Shown: positions 27,010 through 35,252 of the stretch, piece after piece
Numbering within the stretch: the first letter of the stretch is position 1
Layout of the letters: every line of letters starts with the position of its first letter
NCBI RefSeq assembly: GCF_001280065.1
Contig: NZ_LGEA01000047.1
Coordinates: 1 to 64,000 of the forward strand
Source of the DNA: Streptomyces sp. NRRL B-1140
GTDB taxonomy: Bacteria; Actinomycetota; Actinomycetes; Streptomycetales; Streptomycetaceae
Length of the DNA stretch: 64,000 nt
Reading direction: 5' to 3'
The notes under the pieces: model-generated
What the model was told of the DNA's origin: nothing
The model's database searches: none
The model's input: only the letters and a program-made list of their open reading frames with translations
Program-made: the position numbers and the translations under genes

Positions 27010-28728
27010 TCACTCGCAGACGATCTCGTCCCGCGGCGTGTAGTGCGTGCGGTACGACTCCCGCTTCACTTCCCGGCCGTCGTCGTAGAACACCCGCTCC
27101 ACGGTGACGTCGAACCCTTCGAGCGGCGTCTGCGGCACGCACTCCTTGTCGTGGCTCACCTTCTTCTCCGGCTGCTTCACATGGGTGCGCGGGCCCGTGA
27201 CGGACTTGACCTCGTCGTACTTGCGGGTGCCGAGGAAGGAGACGGTGACGGAGGTGTCGGTGGACTCGGCCTGGATGTAGACGGCCTTGCCGGAGTCGTT
27301 GGTGAACCGCAGATCCAGGCTGCCCCAGGCGACCGTCGCCTCGCGGCCCTCCGGGTAGCGCTCGATGTAGAACGAGTGCGCTCCGTGCTCCACTGGTTTC
27401 ACCCCGGCGAAGAACAGCGCGTTGTACACGGTCGTCGCCACGGACGAGACCCCGCCGCCTGACGCCTTGGTGAACTTGTCGTCGAGGATGATGATGCCGT
27501 CCATGAAGCCGTTGGCCTTGGTGCGCTCACCGACGGTCCGGTTGAAGCTCCAGGTCTCGCCCGGCTCGACGACGGAGCCGTTGATGAGCTCCACGGCCCG
27601 GCCTATGTTCTTCGTGCGGTACTCGGCCGGCTCGAAGTGGACGGTGAAGGAGGACATCTTCTCCGTCAGTCCCAGCCGCGCGGCGTTCTCGCGGGTCACC
27701 TCCGGCTGGGTCCGGCGTACCTCCACCTCGCCGCTGCGGTCGGCGCCCGATCCGGTGAGCAGCGGCAGTACTGCCTTGCCCAGTGCCTTGTCGTCGACCG
27801 ACCGGCCCACCGTGGCGTCCTGGACCACCACGGCCCTGTCGCCCTCCGGCCGCAGCTTCGCGTTCCGCGCGGTGGTGGTGATGGCGTCCAGCGGCCCGGC
27901 CACGGCGGGCTCGGCACGCAGGCCCTTCGCGTCCAGCTCCGGTACGAGCCTGCCCTCGGCGTCCGGACGCATGGTCAGGTGCTCGCCCAGCGCGTCCGGG
28001 CCGACGGTGAACCGCTTGCCCGCCGCCGTGAGCGTGACGGGGCCCGAAACGGCCGGCTCCGCGAAGGTGCGCACCGCCCGCCGCACCTCGTCGGCGGTGA
28101 CCCTCGGCCGCGTCTCGCGGGTGGGCAGGGGAGTGGCCGTACCGGTGCCGCCCCGCAGGAAGGCGGCACGCAGAGGCCCGAGGGCGGCGTTCACGTCCAG
28201 CGCGTACCCCGTGCGCGGCGCGACCGTCGTGACGCGCCCGCTGTCGAAGGCGACCGCGCCGTCCCTGACCTGCTGGTCGAGTCCCTTCGCCAATCGCCCG
28301 AGGGCCGTGTGGGCCTTGCCCTCGTCCAGGCGCACGACCGGTTCGATGTCTCCGCCCGAGCGGAAGAACCCACCGAACACGCTGACCGGATCGGCGCCGG
28401 TGCGCGCTGCCCGGTCGACGGTCTCCCGGACGTCGTAGGACAAGCCCGCACGCCTCGGATCGACCCTGCCCGTGCGCTCGCCGACCTTGACGGGCAGCTC
28501 CCGGGCGCCGGCCGGCCCCAGCTCCCGTTCCAGCTTCGCCACCGCCTCCGGCCGGCTCAGCCCCCCGATGTCCACCCCGCGCACGGTCGTGCCGGAGTCG
28601 ATATGACCGCCCGTGAGGAGCAGTCCGGCGAGATACAGGCCGCCGACCCCCACGGCCAGCGCGCCGCCGGCCAAGGCGACGGGCGGGAGGGAGGTGACGC
28701 GCGGGACGAAGGCTGTGCGGGGGCGCAT
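27010..28728 (-). CDS. VanW-family membrane-anchored wall protein
   Basis: A 572-residue protein. One N-terminal membrane segment (about 14-37) anchors an extracytoplasmic chain. Repeated modules with VRGVDIGGLSRPEAVAKLERELG near residue 50 resemble peptidoglycan-binding YoaR/PG_binding_4 domains. The VanW domain spans about 360-520, with GETWSFNRTVGERT, GGGVSSVATTVYNALFFAG and RYPEGREATVAWGS. VanW was first seen in vancomycin-resistance operons, but its biochemical role is unknown. ATG 28728 follows AGGAG. It is divergent from the glycosyltransferase pair, so the shared intergenic region may coordinate wall-glycan functions. Confidence 0.9.
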   Translation of the reverse strand: MRPRTAFVPRVTSLPPVALAGGALAVGVGGLYLAGLLLTGGHIDSGTTVRGVDIGGLSRPEAVAKLERELGPAGARELPVKVGERTGRVDPRRAGLSYDVRETVDRAARTGADPVSVFGGFFRSGGDIEPVVRLDEGKAHTALGRLAKGLDQQVRDGAVAFDSGRVTTVAPRTGYALDVNAALGPLRAAFLRGGTGTATPLPTRETRPRVTADEVRRAVRTFAEPAVSGPVTLTAAGKRFTVGPDALGEHLTMRPDAEGRLVPELDAKGLRAEPAVAGPLDAITTTARNAKLRPEGDRAVVVQDATVGRSVDDKALGKAVLPLLTGSGADRSGEVEVRRTQPEVTRENAARLGLTEKMSSFTVHFEPAEYRTKNIGRAVELINGSVVEPGETWSFNRTVGERTKANGFMDGIIILDDKFTKASGGGVSSVATTVYNALFFAGVKPVEHGAHSFYIERYPEGREATVAWGSLDLRFTNDSGKAVYIQAESTDTSVTVSFLGTRKYDEVKSVTGPRTHVKQPEKKVSHDKECVPQTPLEGFDVTVERVFYDDGREVKRESYRTHYTPRDEIVCE

Positions 28729-28824
28729 GGGTCTCCTGAAGAATCGATACGAGGGTGCACCCGAGAACGCGACGATGCGCGGGCAAACACATCAAGCTAT
28801 CCACACATCAGGGGCAAACCGATA

Positions 28825-28838
28825 TGGCCCAGACCACT
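28825..28838. promoter_or_regulatory. DasR-site-like sequence (first)
   Basis: TGGCCCAGACCACT matches 12 of 14 core positions of the DasR responsive element TGGTCTAGACCACT. It lies 97 bases from the VanW start, in the divergent promoter region. Confidence 0.35.
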
Positions 28839-28931
28839 TATGTCCGAGATCGTTCCGGAAACTGCGAATACGGCTCGGCGACGGGCACGGGCACAGAGTG
28901 GTAACGACGAACAACGAACGGGGCGTTGACA

Positions 28932-28945
28932 CGGTCTAGGCCACC
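28932..28945. promoter_or_regulatory. DasR-site-like sequence (second), abutting the GT start
   Basis: CGGTCTAGGCCACC matches 11 of 14 core positions of the DasR element and ends at the base before the glycosyltransferase ATG. A bound repressor there would block transcription or initiation. Confidence 0.3.
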
Positions 28946-30211
28946 ATGAAGATCTCTTTCCTGATCCACAACGCCTACGGAATCGGAGGCACGATCACCA
29001 CCACGTTCAACCTGGCCGGGGCCCTGGCCGAGCGGCACGACGTGGAGATCGTCTCCGCCTTACGGCACCGGGAACGCCCCAACCTCGTTCTGGACCCACG
29101 GGTGCGGCTGCGGGCGCTGGTGGATCTGCGCAAGGAGGCGGACGACCCGCTGCACCAGAGACCGGCGAAGGTGTTCCCGTCCGCCGAGTACCGCCACCAC
29201 CAGTACAGCGAGCTGACCGACCGGCGCATCGGCGAGTGCCTCGAAGGGCTCGACACCGATGTCGTCATCGGCACCCGCCCGGGTCTGAACGTGCACATCG
29301 CCCGCCAGGCCCCGCAGCACGTCCTGCGCGTCGGTCAGGAGCACCTCACGCTCGACAACCACTCGCCGCGACTGCGCACCGCCCTGCGCCGTGCCTACCG
29401 CCGGCTCGATGTGATCACCACCGTCACGGAAGCGGACGCCGCCGCCTACCGGCGCAAGATGTGGCTGCCCGGCGTCCACATCGAGGCCCTTCCCAACAGC
29501 GTCCCCGATCCGGGTCTGCCTCCCGCGGACAGCACCGCCAAGGTGGTGATCGCCGCGGGCCGTCTGGTGCCGGTCAAGCGCTACGACCTCCTCATCGAGG
29601 CGTTCGCCCAGGTCGCCGCGGCGCACCCGGACTGGCAGCTGCGCATCTACGGCAAGGGCGAGGAGCAGGCCGGCCTGCGGCGGCTCATCGAGAGGCTCGG
29701 GCTGTGGAACAACGTGTTCCTGATGGGGGCCGCCACCCCCATGGAGGCCGAGTGGGCCAAGGGATCGATCGGCGCGGCCGCGTCCAACTTCGAGCCGTTC
29801 GGCATGACCATCGTCGAGGCGATGCGCTGCGGGCTGCCCGTCGTCAGCACCGACTGCCCCTACGGCCCCGGCGAGATCATCGAGGACGGCACCGATGGCC
29901 GGCTCGTACCGGTCGGGGACCGTGACGCGCTCGCCGCGGCCCTGCTGGAACTCGTCGGCGACGACGAGCGGCGCCGTCGTATGAGCCGAGCCGCCCTGGA
30001 CAACGCGCGCCGCTTCGCCCCCGGCCCTGTCGTCGCCCAGGCCGAACGCCTCCTGGAGACCGCCGCCAAGGCCAAGGGCACGGGCCGCACGGCCACTCCG
30101 CACGACCAGCGCACCCACAGCCCCCTGGCCGGCCGGGGCCACGCGGCCCGCGACGCCGCCCACGCCGCAGCCGCCGCTGTACTGCGCTCGATACGGAAGG
30201 GACACCGATGA
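28946..30211 (+). CDS. GT4-family glycosyltransferase with a bldA-type TTA codon
   Basis: A 421-residue GT-B glycosyltransferase. The N-terminal acceptor domain opens MKISFLIHNAYGIGGT. The donor domain contains VVIAAGRLVPVKRYDLLIEAF and SNFEPFGMTIVEAMRCGLPVVSTDCPYGPGEII, the family 4 EX7E signature. Leu39 is encoded by TTA (29060-29062), the only in-frame TTA I found in the annotated genes, implying dependence on the developmental tRNA bldA. The ATG of the next gene overlaps the stop (ATGA). It probably acts at the cytoplasmic membrane face on a wall or teichoic-type glycan; the acceptor is unknown. Its SD is weak. Confidence 0.9.
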   Translation: MKISFLIHNAYGIGGTITTTFNLAGALAERHDVEIVSALRHRERPNLVLDPRVRLRALVDLRKEADDPLHQRPAKVFPSAEYRHHQYSELTDRRIGECLEGLDTDVVIGTRPGLNVHIARQAPQHVLRVGQEHLTLDNHSPRLRTALRRAYRRLDVITTVTEADAAAYRRKMWLPGVHIEALPNSVPDPGLPPADSTAKVVIAAGRLVPVKRYDLLIEAFAQVAAAHPDWQLRIYGKGEEQAGLRRLIERLGLWNNVFLMGAATPMEAEWAKGSIGAAASNFEPFGMTIVEAMRCGLPVVSTDCPYGPGEIIEDGTDGRLVPVGDRDALAAALLELVGDDERRRRMSRAALDNARRFAPGPVVAQAERLLETAAKAKGTGRTATPHDQRTHSPLAGRGHAARDAAHAAAAAVLRSIRKGHR

Positions 30212-31077
30212 GCACCCCCGAAGACCAGCACGGCACCCCGCACGAGGGCACGCCGGAGAGCGCGACGGCGCGTCCGCGGCTGGAGACCGACCCGCGGGCG
30301 GGCTGCACGATCGACACCGAGGGCCGCATCACCTTCCGGCTGCCGCCCACCGCCTCCGCCCGCCCCCGGCTGCTGCTGCGGCTGCGGCCCAAGAAGGGCC
30401 TGCCCGAGACGACCGTCCACGTCCTCGACCTGGAGACCGACAGCACCGACGGCCACCGGCACGCCGTGCTGGAATCCCGCCCGGTCCTCGACGAGGGCCG
30501 CTGGGACGTGTACCTGGTGCCGGAGCCCGGTGCAGAGCGCCGGCGGCTCCGCCCCGGCCTGCGGGACCTGCGCACCCTCGTCGACGGCCACCTGCGCGAC
30601 CGGCCCTCGCCGGTCGCGGTCCGGATCCCGTACGCCACGAAGGACGGCTTCCTCGCCCTCAGGGCCTGGCGGCGCACCGCCCACGCGGAGACCCGCGGCA
30701 TCGACCTCACGGACCGGACCATCACGATCGCGGCCCGCCTGCATGGTGCGGAGCTCCACGAGGACGCCACCGTACGCCTGCGCCTGCGGGGCACCGACAC
30801 CGTGCGCATCCTCACCCCCCGGCTCGACGGTGACGGCAGGGGCTTCTCCTTCACCGCCGGCCCGGGGGACCTGACCGGTGACGGTGCGGGAGCGACCCGG
30901 ATCTGGGACGTCTTCATCCGGCCCGCCGCCGAGGCACGGCCCGTCAGGGTCGGCCGGCTGCTCGACGACGTGGCGGACCGCAAGCACGTGTACGTCTACC
31001 CGCCGGTCGAGGCGGACGGCCGCACTCTTCGCCCTTATTACACCGTCGACAACGACCTCGCGATAGAAGCGACGTAA
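30208..31077 (+). CDS. Beta-sandwich partner of the glycosyltransferase
   Basis: A 289-residue protein translated from an ATG overlapping the GT stop by four bases, so production is coupled. It has no signal or catalytic motif. After a disordered N-terminus it shows two similar beta-rich modules. Each contains a WDV strand followed by an Arg-rich turn: RWDVYLVPEPGAERRRLRPG near residue 95 and IWDVFIRPAAEARPVRVG near 235. The end RPYYTVDNDLAIEA resembles beta-sandwich modules attached to teichoic-acid-type glycerophosphotransferases. I infer a non-catalytic accessory to the GT; its family is not certain. Confidence 0.7.
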   Translation: MSTPEDQHGTPHEGTPESATARPRLETDPRAGCTIDTEGRITFRLPPTASARPRLLLRLRPKKGLPETTVHVLDLETDSTDGHRHAVLESRPVLDEGRWDVYLVPEPGAERRRLRPGLRDLRTLVDGHLRDRPSPVAVRIPYATKDGFLALRAWRRTAHAETRGIDLTDRTITIAARLHGAELHEDATVRLRLRGTDTVRILTPRLDGDGRGFSFTAGPGDLTGDGAGATRIWDVFIRPAAEARPVRVGRLLDDVADRKHVYVYPPVEADGRTLRPYYTVDNDLAIEAT

Positions 31078-31267
31078 GAACGATTCACCGAAATGCCCGA
31101 AATGAAAATTCCTGGAGTTTCGGATGGTGTTTCCGGTGGTGCGCCGCGACAGCCGTGTGTGGATTTTGTGCAAAGCGGCGGCAAAAGGGGGCAGGGGCTC
31201 GTTGTCAACAGCCTCAAAACGGAAGGGGACTTGCGGCTATAACCAAACTCAAGTACCTAGATGAATC

Positions 31268-31927
31268 ATGAACCTGTTCAGCCGCGTCGTGCCGTCCCGC
31301 CGGCAGGCACCGCTTCCCCCACAGCGCCCCACCGGCGCACCGGCATCCTCCACTGCCGTGCTGCCGGACCCTCACCTGGCGAATCTGTCCGGTGAATGGG
31401 TCGTCGACCCCGCCCACAGCAGGATCGGCTTCTCCGTCCGGCACGCGATGGTGACCACCGTGCGCGGTTGTTTCCTCGAGTACGAAAGTCGCCTGTACTT
31501 CGACGCGCACGACCCCGCACGGTCACGGGCCGACATCACTCTGTTCACCTCCAGTGTCGATACCGGTGTGGAGCAGCGGGACGCGCATCTGGTCGGCCGT
31601 GACTTCCTCGACGCCGCGACCTATCCGCGTATGCGCTTCACCAGCACGGCGGTGGAGCAGACGGGCGCCGACCTGTTCAGCATGTCGGGCGAGCTGACCA
31701 TCAAAGGCGTTTCCCGCCCGGTGGTGCTCGACATGACGTACATCGGAAATGTCACCGACCCCTTCGGCTACGACCGGGTCGGCTTCGACGGCACCACCAC
31801 GATCAACCGCTCGGACTGGGGCCTGACCTACAACAGCAGGCTGGCCGAGGGCGGTGCGATGGTGAGCGAGAAGGTGCGCCTGCAGCTCGACATCGCTGCC
31901 ATCCGTACGCCACCGTCGGGCGGCTGA
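31268..31927 (+). CDS. YceI-family protein
   Basis: A 219-residue protein with a complete YceI lipocalin-like domain from residue about 40: GEWVVDPAHSRIGFSVRHAMVTTVRGCFLEYE, RDAHLVGRDFLDAATYPRMRFTS, GELTIKGVSRPVVLD and the closing RSDWGLTYNSRLAEGGAMVSEKV. YceI proteins bind polyisoprenoid-like lipids. No signal peptide is obvious; the first 35 residues are Pro/Arg-rich. A TATAAC -10-like element lies at 31238-31243, and there is no strong SD. Confidence 0.92.
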   Translation: MNLFSRVVPSRRQAPLPPQRPTGAPASSTAVLPDPHLANLSGEWVVDPAHSRIGFSVRHAMVTTVRGCFLEYESRLYFDAHDPARSRADITLFTSSVDTGVEQRDAHLVGRDFLDAATYPRMRFTSTAVEQTGADLFSMSGELTIKGVSRPVVLDMTYIGNVTDPFGYDRVGFDGTTTINRSDWGLTYNSRLAEGGAMVSEKVRLQLDIAAIRTPPSGG

Positions 31928-31942
31928 CCGCCTCGAGGAGTT

Positions 31943-32440
31943 TCAGGGCCCCGCGTCGGCCCCGGCCACGACCTGGAACGTGGCCGGGCCGAGTGTCAGC
32001 ACCCCGTCGCTCAGCGGCGTGCATCGCACGCCGCCACGGCCCCGCAGGGCGCGCTGCGCGCCCGGGCCGATGGTGACGTCCATCCAGGCGCAGGGCCGCG
32101 CGGGCCGCTTCACAGCGAACAGGACCGGCCCGGTGCCGGAGTCGAGTGAGATCGTCGCACCGACGCAGGAGTCGATGTCGACGCCGCTGAGCAGGATGTT
32201 CCGCCGGGTGTGCCGCAGATCGGCACCGGCCGGGAGGCTCTCGGAGGCCATCATGGTCACCGCCGCGTTCCGGTGCGCGGGCCGGGCGTAGTAGCGGTCG
32301 CCGACCAGCCCCAGCTCACGCCGTACCTCCACCCGGGTGACGCGTTCGTCGGCCGGGCCGGGGGAGGGCCCGTCAGCCGGACGCCCGGCCAGCCGGTGGG
32401 CGGACGAGACCAGCAGCTGCAGCACCTCGACCTGGGTCAT
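31943..32440 (-). CDS. MOSC domain protein
   Basis: A 165-residue MOSC (molybdenum cofactor sulfurase C-terminal) protein. Typical motifs are LGLVGDRYYARPAHRNAAVTMM, RRNILLSGVDIDSCVGATI and RPARPCAWMD, whose Cys is the expected sulfur or metal ligand. Stand-alone MOSC proteins such as YiiM handle sulfur delivery or reduction of N-hydroxylated compounds with molybdenum cofactor. ATG 32440 gives the N-terminus. It converges on YceI. Confidence 0.88.
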   Translation of the reverse strand: MTQVEVLQLLVSSAHRLAGRPADGPSPGPADERVTRVEVRRELGLVGDRYYARPAHRNAAVTMMASESLPAGADLRHTRRNILLSGVDIDSCVGATISLDSGTGPVLFAVKRPARPCAWMDVTIGPGAQRALRGRGGVRCTPLSDGVLTLGPATFQVVAGADAGP

Positions 32441-32479
32441 GGCTCCCAGCCTAGGTGCTCGAGGCCGGCTGGTCGGCGG

Positions 32480-33490
32480 TCACTCCTCCGGCCGCCGCCC
32501 GAGCCCGCCGTCCTCCACGGGTGCCCGGCCGTCCGCCGTCTCGCCCGCGGTGAGGTGCTCCAGTACCTCGACCAGCTCCTGGCAGGCGCGCTCGACGGAA
32601 CGCCGGGTGTAGATCTGCTCGGTGATCACCGCCGACAGGATCAGGGCTGTGAGAGCCATCGCCCCGTTGAAGGCCTGCAGTTTCATCATCACCTCGACCC
32701 GGCTGAGCCGTTCGAACGGGCCCACCCGGTCGGTCGCCGCCACCGTGGTCATGACCGAGGCGAAGAGGGCGCACAGCAGGCTGCCCGCCAGCTGGAACCG
32801 CAGGGCGGCCCAGATCAGCAGGGGATAGACGAGAAACAGCAGACTGATCGAGCTGTGGGCGGCCACCGGCACGAGACAACACGCGATGACGGCCAGCCCC
32901 ACGGCCTCCTTCCAGCGCGACAGGGGCAGGGGGAAGCGCACGCGGGACAACAGGAGCAGCACCGGCGTGACGATGAGGACGCCCATCGCGTCACCGACCC
33001 ACCAGGCCAGCCACACCGCCCAGAAGCCGGGCCACTCGATCCGGCCGGTGGCGATCAGGATGCCGGCGCCGGTGGTCGAGCTGATCAGCATGGCGGCGAA
33101 GGCACCCAGGAAGACCAGGGCGAGGCCGTCCCGCAGCCGAGCGAGATCGGTGCGGAAACCGGCCCGCCTCAGCAGCAGGTACCCGGCCACGGGGGCGGCC
33201 GTGTTGCCCGCCAGGACGCAGAGAGCCGAGGGGGTCAGGGAGGTGAGGGACAGGATGACGAGGAAGGCGCCCAGGGCGATCCCGGGCCAGCATCGCAGTC
33301 CGAGGATCAGCAGGCAGGCGACCGCGACACCGGTGGGAGGCCAGATGGGCGTGACGACCGCGCCCTCGACGACCAGTTCCCGCAGCAGTCCCAACTGCGC
33401 GGACACGTAGTAGCAGGCGGCGACGGCCAGCGTCCGCAGAGCGACGACGGCCGGCGTACGCAGATCCTGGCTACCCACCACAGCAGCCAT
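32480..33490 (-). CDS. MASE1-domain integral membrane sensor without output domain
   Basis: A 336-residue membrane protein with about eight to nine hydrophobic segments in the MASE1 pattern: VVTPIWPPTGVAVACLLILGLRCWPGIALGAF, WPGFWAVWLAWWVGDAMGVLIVTPVLLL and YPLLIWAALRF. MASE1 normally senses small ligands and is fused to kinases, GGDEF or phosphatase domains. Here only about 50 residues follow the last membrane segment. The SpoIIE phosphatase immediately upstream in the same operon is the likely output partner, giving a two-gene split sensor. ATG 33490 is chosen because the reading frame upstream lies inside the phosphatase gene. Confidence 0.85.
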   Translation of the reverse strand: MAAVVGSQDLRTPAVVALRTLAVAACYYVSAQLGLLRELVVEGAVVTPIWPPTGVAVACLLILGLRCWPGIALGAFLVILSLTSLTPSALCVLAGNTAAPVAGYLLLRRAGFRTDLARLRDGLALVFLGAFAAMLISSTTGAGILIATGRIEWPGFWAVWLAWWVGDAMGVLIVTPVLLLLSRVRFPLPLSRWKEAVGLAVIACCLVPVAAHSSISLLFLVYPLLIWAALRFQLAGSLLCALFASVMTTVAATDRVGPFERLSRVEVMMKLQAFNGAMALTALILSAVITEQIYTRRSVERACQELVEVLEHLTAGETADGRAPVEDGGLGRRPEE

Positions 33491-33540
33491 GAGACACCGG
33501 GGCCGACGCCTCGGCGAGGCGGGGCGGGCGTCGTGCCGCC

Positions 33541-34371
33541 CTATGGCTGAGCGTCCGGCCCGTCGAGACCGACCACCAGGACGGCGGCGTCGTCGTCGTG
33601 TCCCACACGCTCGGCGCCCTTGATCACCGCGGCCGCGAGCGCGTCCACGTCCATGCCCGCCACGGCCGCGATGCCCGCGAGTCGCGTCACCTGGTCGAGG
33701 CCTTCGTCCAGCCGCATGGACGGCCCCTCCACGACGCCGTCCGTGAGCAGGACGAACACGCCGCCCGTGGTGAGCCGGTACCGGGTCACCGGGTAGCGCG
33801 TCCCGGCCTGCACCCCGAGGGGCGGCCCGCCCTCGTCCTCGGTGAGGCCGGACTTGCCGTCCGCCGTGGCCCACACGCAGGGCAGATGTCCGGCCCGGGC
33901 GCTCTCCAGCACCCCGGCACACGGGTCGAGCCGCATGAACGTGCAGGTGGCGAAGAGGTCGGAGCCCAGGGACAGCAGCAGATCATTGGTCCGGGCCAGC
34001 ACCTCCCCCGGATCGCCGGTGACCGAGGCCAGTGCCCGCAGCCCGGCCCGCACCTGCCCCATGAATGCCGCGGCCTCGATGTTGTGGCCCTGTACGTCCC
34101 CGATGGACAGACCGATCCGGCCGTCGCCCAGGGTGAAGGCGTCGTACCAGTCGCCGCCCACGTTGAGCCCCCGGTATGCGGGCGCGTACCGCACGGCCAG
34201 GTGCAGCCGGCGGGCCAGGGGCAGGTCCCGCGGCAGCATGCCGCGCTGCAAGGCGATCGCCAGCTCGACGCGGGACCTCTGCATCTCCGCCTGCGCACGC
34301 GCCTGGGCCGTCAGGGCCCCGAGCCTGGTCAGCAGCTCGTCGCCGTCGTCCGTCGTGCCGGTGCGGGACAT
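33541..34371 (-). CDS. Soluble SpoIIE/RsbU-type PP2C phosphatase
   Basis: A 276-residue phosphatase of the minimal RsbU type. An N-terminal coiled coil (about 12-45) leads into ALQRGMLPRDLP. The catalytic domain has NVGGDWYDAFTLGDGR, SIGDVQGHNIEAA, RAGHLPC, FVLLTDGVVEG and GHDDDAAVLVV, so all metal-binding aspartates are present. It should dephosphorylate a STAS-domain anti-anti-sigma factor. It precedes the MASE1 protein by 50 bases. ATG 34371 follows CGGAG. Confidence 0.92.
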   Translation of the reverse strand: MSRTGTTDDGDELLTRLGALTAQARAQAEMQRSRVELAIALQRGMLPRDLPLARRLHLAVRYAPAYRGLNVGGDWYDAFTLGDGRIGLSIGDVQGHNIEAAAFMGQVRAGLRALASVTGDPGEVLARTNDLLLSLGSDLFATCTFMRLDPCAGVLESARAGHLPCVWATADGKSGLTEDEGGPPLGVQAGTRYPVTRYRLTTGGVFVLLTDGVVEGPSMRLDEGLDQVTRLAGIAAVAGMDVDALAAAVIKGAERVGHDDDAAVLVVGLDGPDAQP

Positions 34372-34618
34372 GGTTCACTCCGGCGAGGATGGCCACGGTA
34401 GGTGATGACCCGCTAAGGCAAATCACCCGAATTACGTCCATAGGATGATACTCAGGCGAACGCCTCCACGACGACTTCACGGGGGCAGGCGCACCCCCGC
34501 GTACCCTGCATCGCACCGACGTCCCCGGCGTCAAGGCCGCGAGCAGTCCGGCCGGCAGCCGGCGCACGTCGGGCAGCCGGTCAGCAGCGCGGAGACGGCG
34601 CAGGGCGGCCCCTCGTGC

Positions 34619-35233
34619 CTAACGGTTGCAGGAAAGCTCCCTGCCCGGGGACCCGCCGTCCGTGTACTCCCGCGCCTGCGCCACGGCCCGCCGCAACAGC
34701 CCGGACAGCCGCTGCTCGGCGTCCGGGGCGGCGCACAGCACCCGGAGCGCGTGTTCCAGATGCCGCCGCCCCGGCCCGCGCCACCACAGCAGATCCGCGG
34801 TCCGGGCCGCCGCACCTGCCGCCGACGCGTGGGCGGTCGCCTCCGCCCTCCGGCGGCACGCGCGGCCGTACCGCGCCAGAGGCCGCGACGAGGGGCGCAC
34901 CAGGTGCGCCGCGTCCACGACCGTGCCGACCAGCAGCGGTGCGTAGTCGCGGCCCGGGGGGTGGGCGTCCGCGAGGTCGGCGGCCAGCGGCCACAAGGCC
35001 TGCCGGGCGCCGTCACCGACGCTGTCGTTGACCACCCGGGCCAGCGCCGCGAGCGCCGGATGCGTTCCTGACGGGCTGTCGGTGAAACGGCCGGAGGCCA
35101 GCAGCGCCGCGGCCTCCATCAGACAGGCACCGTCGTCCGGGTGCAGATGGGCGAAACGCCCGGGCAGCGGAAGGCCGTCCGGGGCCCCGGCGGGGGACTC
35201 CACGGACCACCGACGGCCGGGAAGAGCGGTCAT
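34619..35233 (-). CDS. Unknown protein cotranscribed with the phosphate transporter
   Basis: A 204-residue, mainly helical, Ala/Arg-rich protein with no signal peptide or membrane segment. I do not recognise its family. The core (DDGACLMEAAALLASGRFTDSPSGTHPALAALARVVNDSVGD) has a regular amphipathic pattern. ATG 35233 has GGAGG six bases upstream and lies 19 bases after the transporter stop. Pit transporters are usually paired with DUF47 proteins; this one does not resemble DUF47. Confidence 0.7.
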   Translation of the reverse strand: MTALPGRRWSVESPAGAPDGLPLPGRFAHLHPDDGACLMEAAALLASGRFTDSPSGTHPALAALARVVNDSVGDGARQALWPLAADLADAHPPGRDYAPLLVGTVVDAAHLVRPSSRPLARYGRACRRRAEATAHASAAGAAARTADLLWWRGPGRRHLEHALRVLCAAPDAEQRLSGLLRRAVAQAREYTDGGSPGRELSCNR

Positions 35234-35252
35234 GGACGGCCTCCGACTGTGG

